From assembly GCA_016200025.1 (NCBI GenBank), contig JACQFO010000128.1:1-5677 (forward strand): a DNA stretch of 5,677 nucleotides, in the 5' to 3' direction. Shown piece by piece: positions 4,641 to 5,677 of the stretch (positions are counted from its first letter, which is position 1; each line of letters begins with the position of its first letter). The position numbers and the translations under genes were made by a program. The stretch comes from Nitrososphaerota archaeon. Its GTDB lineage: Archaea; Thermoproteota; Nitrososphaeria; Nitrososphaerales; Gagatemarchaeaceae. The notes below the pieces were generated by a model. That model searched no databases. It saw only the letters and a program-made list of their open reading frames with translations, and was not told where the DNA came from.

Positions 4641-5677
4641 ATGAGCAGGACCCAGCTGAAGGCCACTCTCGCGGCCGACCGCCTCCCGAGAAACTACTAC
4701 AACATCCAGCACGACCTGCCAGAGCGCCTCCCGCCGCCCCTAGACCCCAAGACATTGAAGCCAGTCTCTCCAGAGCCCCTCCTCAGACTCTTCGCAAAGG
4801 AGTGCGTCATGCAGGAAATCTCTACCGAAGAAAACATCCCAATCCCAGAGGAAGTCAGAGAAGCCTACCTTCGCCTCGGCAGGCCCACCCCCCTCTACAG
4901 GGCCACCAGGCTAGAACAGAAGCTCAACACCCCCGCGAAGATCTTCTTCAAGCGCGAGGATTTGAACCCGGCAGGGAGCCACAAGCCCAACACAGCGATC
5001 CCCCAGGCCTACTACCACAAGAAGGAGGGCACCGAGCGCCTCACGACCGAAACCGGCGCAGGTCAGTGGGGAAGCGCCCTCGCCCTCGCATGCGCCCTCT
5101 TCGACATCGACCTGACCGTCTACATGACGCGCAGCAGCTTCGACCAGAAGCCGTACAGGCGCATCCTCATGGAGGTCTACGGCGCCAAGGTCCTTTCATC
5201 GCCGAGCCAGTCTACCAACGCAGGCAGGAGCTTCCTCGCGAAGAACCCCCAGCACCCGGGGAGCCTCGGGGTCGCCATCAGCGAGGCGGTCGAGGACTGC
5301 GTCACCCACGAGAACACGAAGTACGCCCTGGGGAGCGTCCTCAACCACGTCCTCACCCACCAGTCGGTGATCGGCCAGGAGGCGCAGCTGCAGATGGAGG
5401 ACTTCGACGCCGACCCCGACTACATCATCGGCTGCATAGGCGGAGGGAGCAACTACGCTGGGCTCGCCTACCCCTTCATGCGCGACAAGCTCCGTCGAAA
5501 GAGCGACACTCAGTTCATAGCCGCCGAGCCGAAGGCCGTCCCATCCACGACGAAAGGCTCCTACAGGTACGACTTCGCAGACTCCGGCGAGACCGCGCCC
5601 CTGATCAAGATGTACACCGTGGGCCACAACTACCTGTGCCCGCCCATCCACGCAGGAGGCCTGAGGTACCACGGCAA
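4641..5677 (+). CDS. Tryptophan synthase beta chain, TrpB2 type (3' end outside window)
   Basis: This PLP enzyme joins indole and L-serine to make L-tryptophan, the last step of tryptophan synthesis. The visible 345 residues start with the long N-terminal stretch typical of TrpB2 (LPRNYYNIQHDLPE, then PLDPKTLKPVSPEPL and IPIPEEVREAYLRLGRPTPL), absent from the classical TrpB1. The PLP lysine is K115 in AGSHKPN, the catalytic glutamate is E137 in TETGAGQWG, and the phosphate-binding loop is GGGSN at 267-271. Family members are usually about 420-450 residues, so some 80-100 residues lie beyond the right edge. TrpB2 enzymes generally bind the alpha subunit TrpA weakly or not at all and may salvage free indole; no other trp gene is visible here. 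ATG 4641 is fixed by its TATA box. It is clearly richer in G and C than the 232-aa gene upstream. Confidence 0.97.
   Translation, partial: MSRTQLKATLAADRLPRNYYNIQHDLPERLPPPLDPKTLKPVSPEPLLRLFAKECVMQEISTEENIPIPEEVREAYLRLGRPTPLYRATRLEQKLNTPAKIFFKREDLNPAGSHKPNTAIPQAYYHKKEGTERLTTETGAGQWGSALALACALFDIDLTVYMTRSSFDQKPYRRILMEVYGAKVLSSPSQSTNAGRSFLAKNPQHPGSLGVAISEAVEDCVTHENTKYALGSVLNHVLTHQSVIGQEAQLQMEDFDADPDYIIGCIGGGSNYAGLAYPFMRDKLRRKSDTQFIAAEPKAVPSTTKGSYRYDFADSGETAPLIKMYTVGHNYLCPPIHAGGLRYHG

Noticed and set aside
4453..4755. 100-codon minus-strand frame across the trpB2 promoter
   Set aside because: It covers the start and promoter of trpB2 and its sequence is low in complexity and without motifs.
5196..5672. 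158-codon minus-strand frame opposite trpB2
   Set aside because: It is a high-GC shadow, Val/Gly/Arg-rich, over conserved TrpB2 sequence.
1..5677. CRISPR array or transposase
   Set aside because: No evenly spaced short repeats and no transposase or integrase motifs were seen; the only sizeable repeat is the inverted pair around the tRNA.

Overview
The window looks like a stretch of an archaeal chromosome. Evidence: a TrpB2-type tryptophan synthase beta gene; a tRNA-Gln with no encoded CCA; AT-rich TATA-like boxes about 26 nt upstream of several start codons, which implies leaderless mRNAs; almost no Shine-Dalgarno sequences; and a membrane-anchored, Ser/Thr-rich surface protein of a style common in archaea. 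A member of Thermoproteota/Nitrososphaeria or a related lineage fits best, but no marker gene settles the phylum.

Left part (1-1200): a tRNA-Gln(UUG) gene on the minus strand sits between two diverged copies of one about 270-bp unit in inverted orientation. Each unit has a strongly conserved upstream segment, a TATA-like box and a very small leaderless gene with the core pattern EGVxxDCExxHD. Copy B (minus strand, 38 aa) looks intact. Copy A (plus strand) seems to carry a frameshift, and the left window edge cuts into its upstream segment. Diverging from copy B is a micro-operon of two small charged proteins (53 and 63 aa), followed by a terminator-like hairpin.

Middle part (1200-3600): a GC-rich structured element with mutually exclusive hairpins; a very small Cys-rich reading frame without an ATG; a 112-aa zinc-ribbon protein on the minus strand; and, diverging from it, a 308-aa surface protein (membrane anchor, Ser-rich linker, WEIHPV-containing domain, Ig-like domain). 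A perfect 16-bp palindrome lies in the gap between these last two genes. The surface gene converges on a 153-aa all-helical protein of unknown function, with a hairpin spanning the junction.

Right part (3600-5677): a 232-aa uncharacterised protein, visibly less GC-rich than its neighbours, is followed after a 184-nt gap by trpB2. That gene has its own TATA box, is probably leaderless and runs off the right edge.

Except for trpB2 and the tRNA, the genes are small and unassigned, and little links them into one pathway. The strongest candidate for something new is the inverted pair of micro-gene units around the tRNA.
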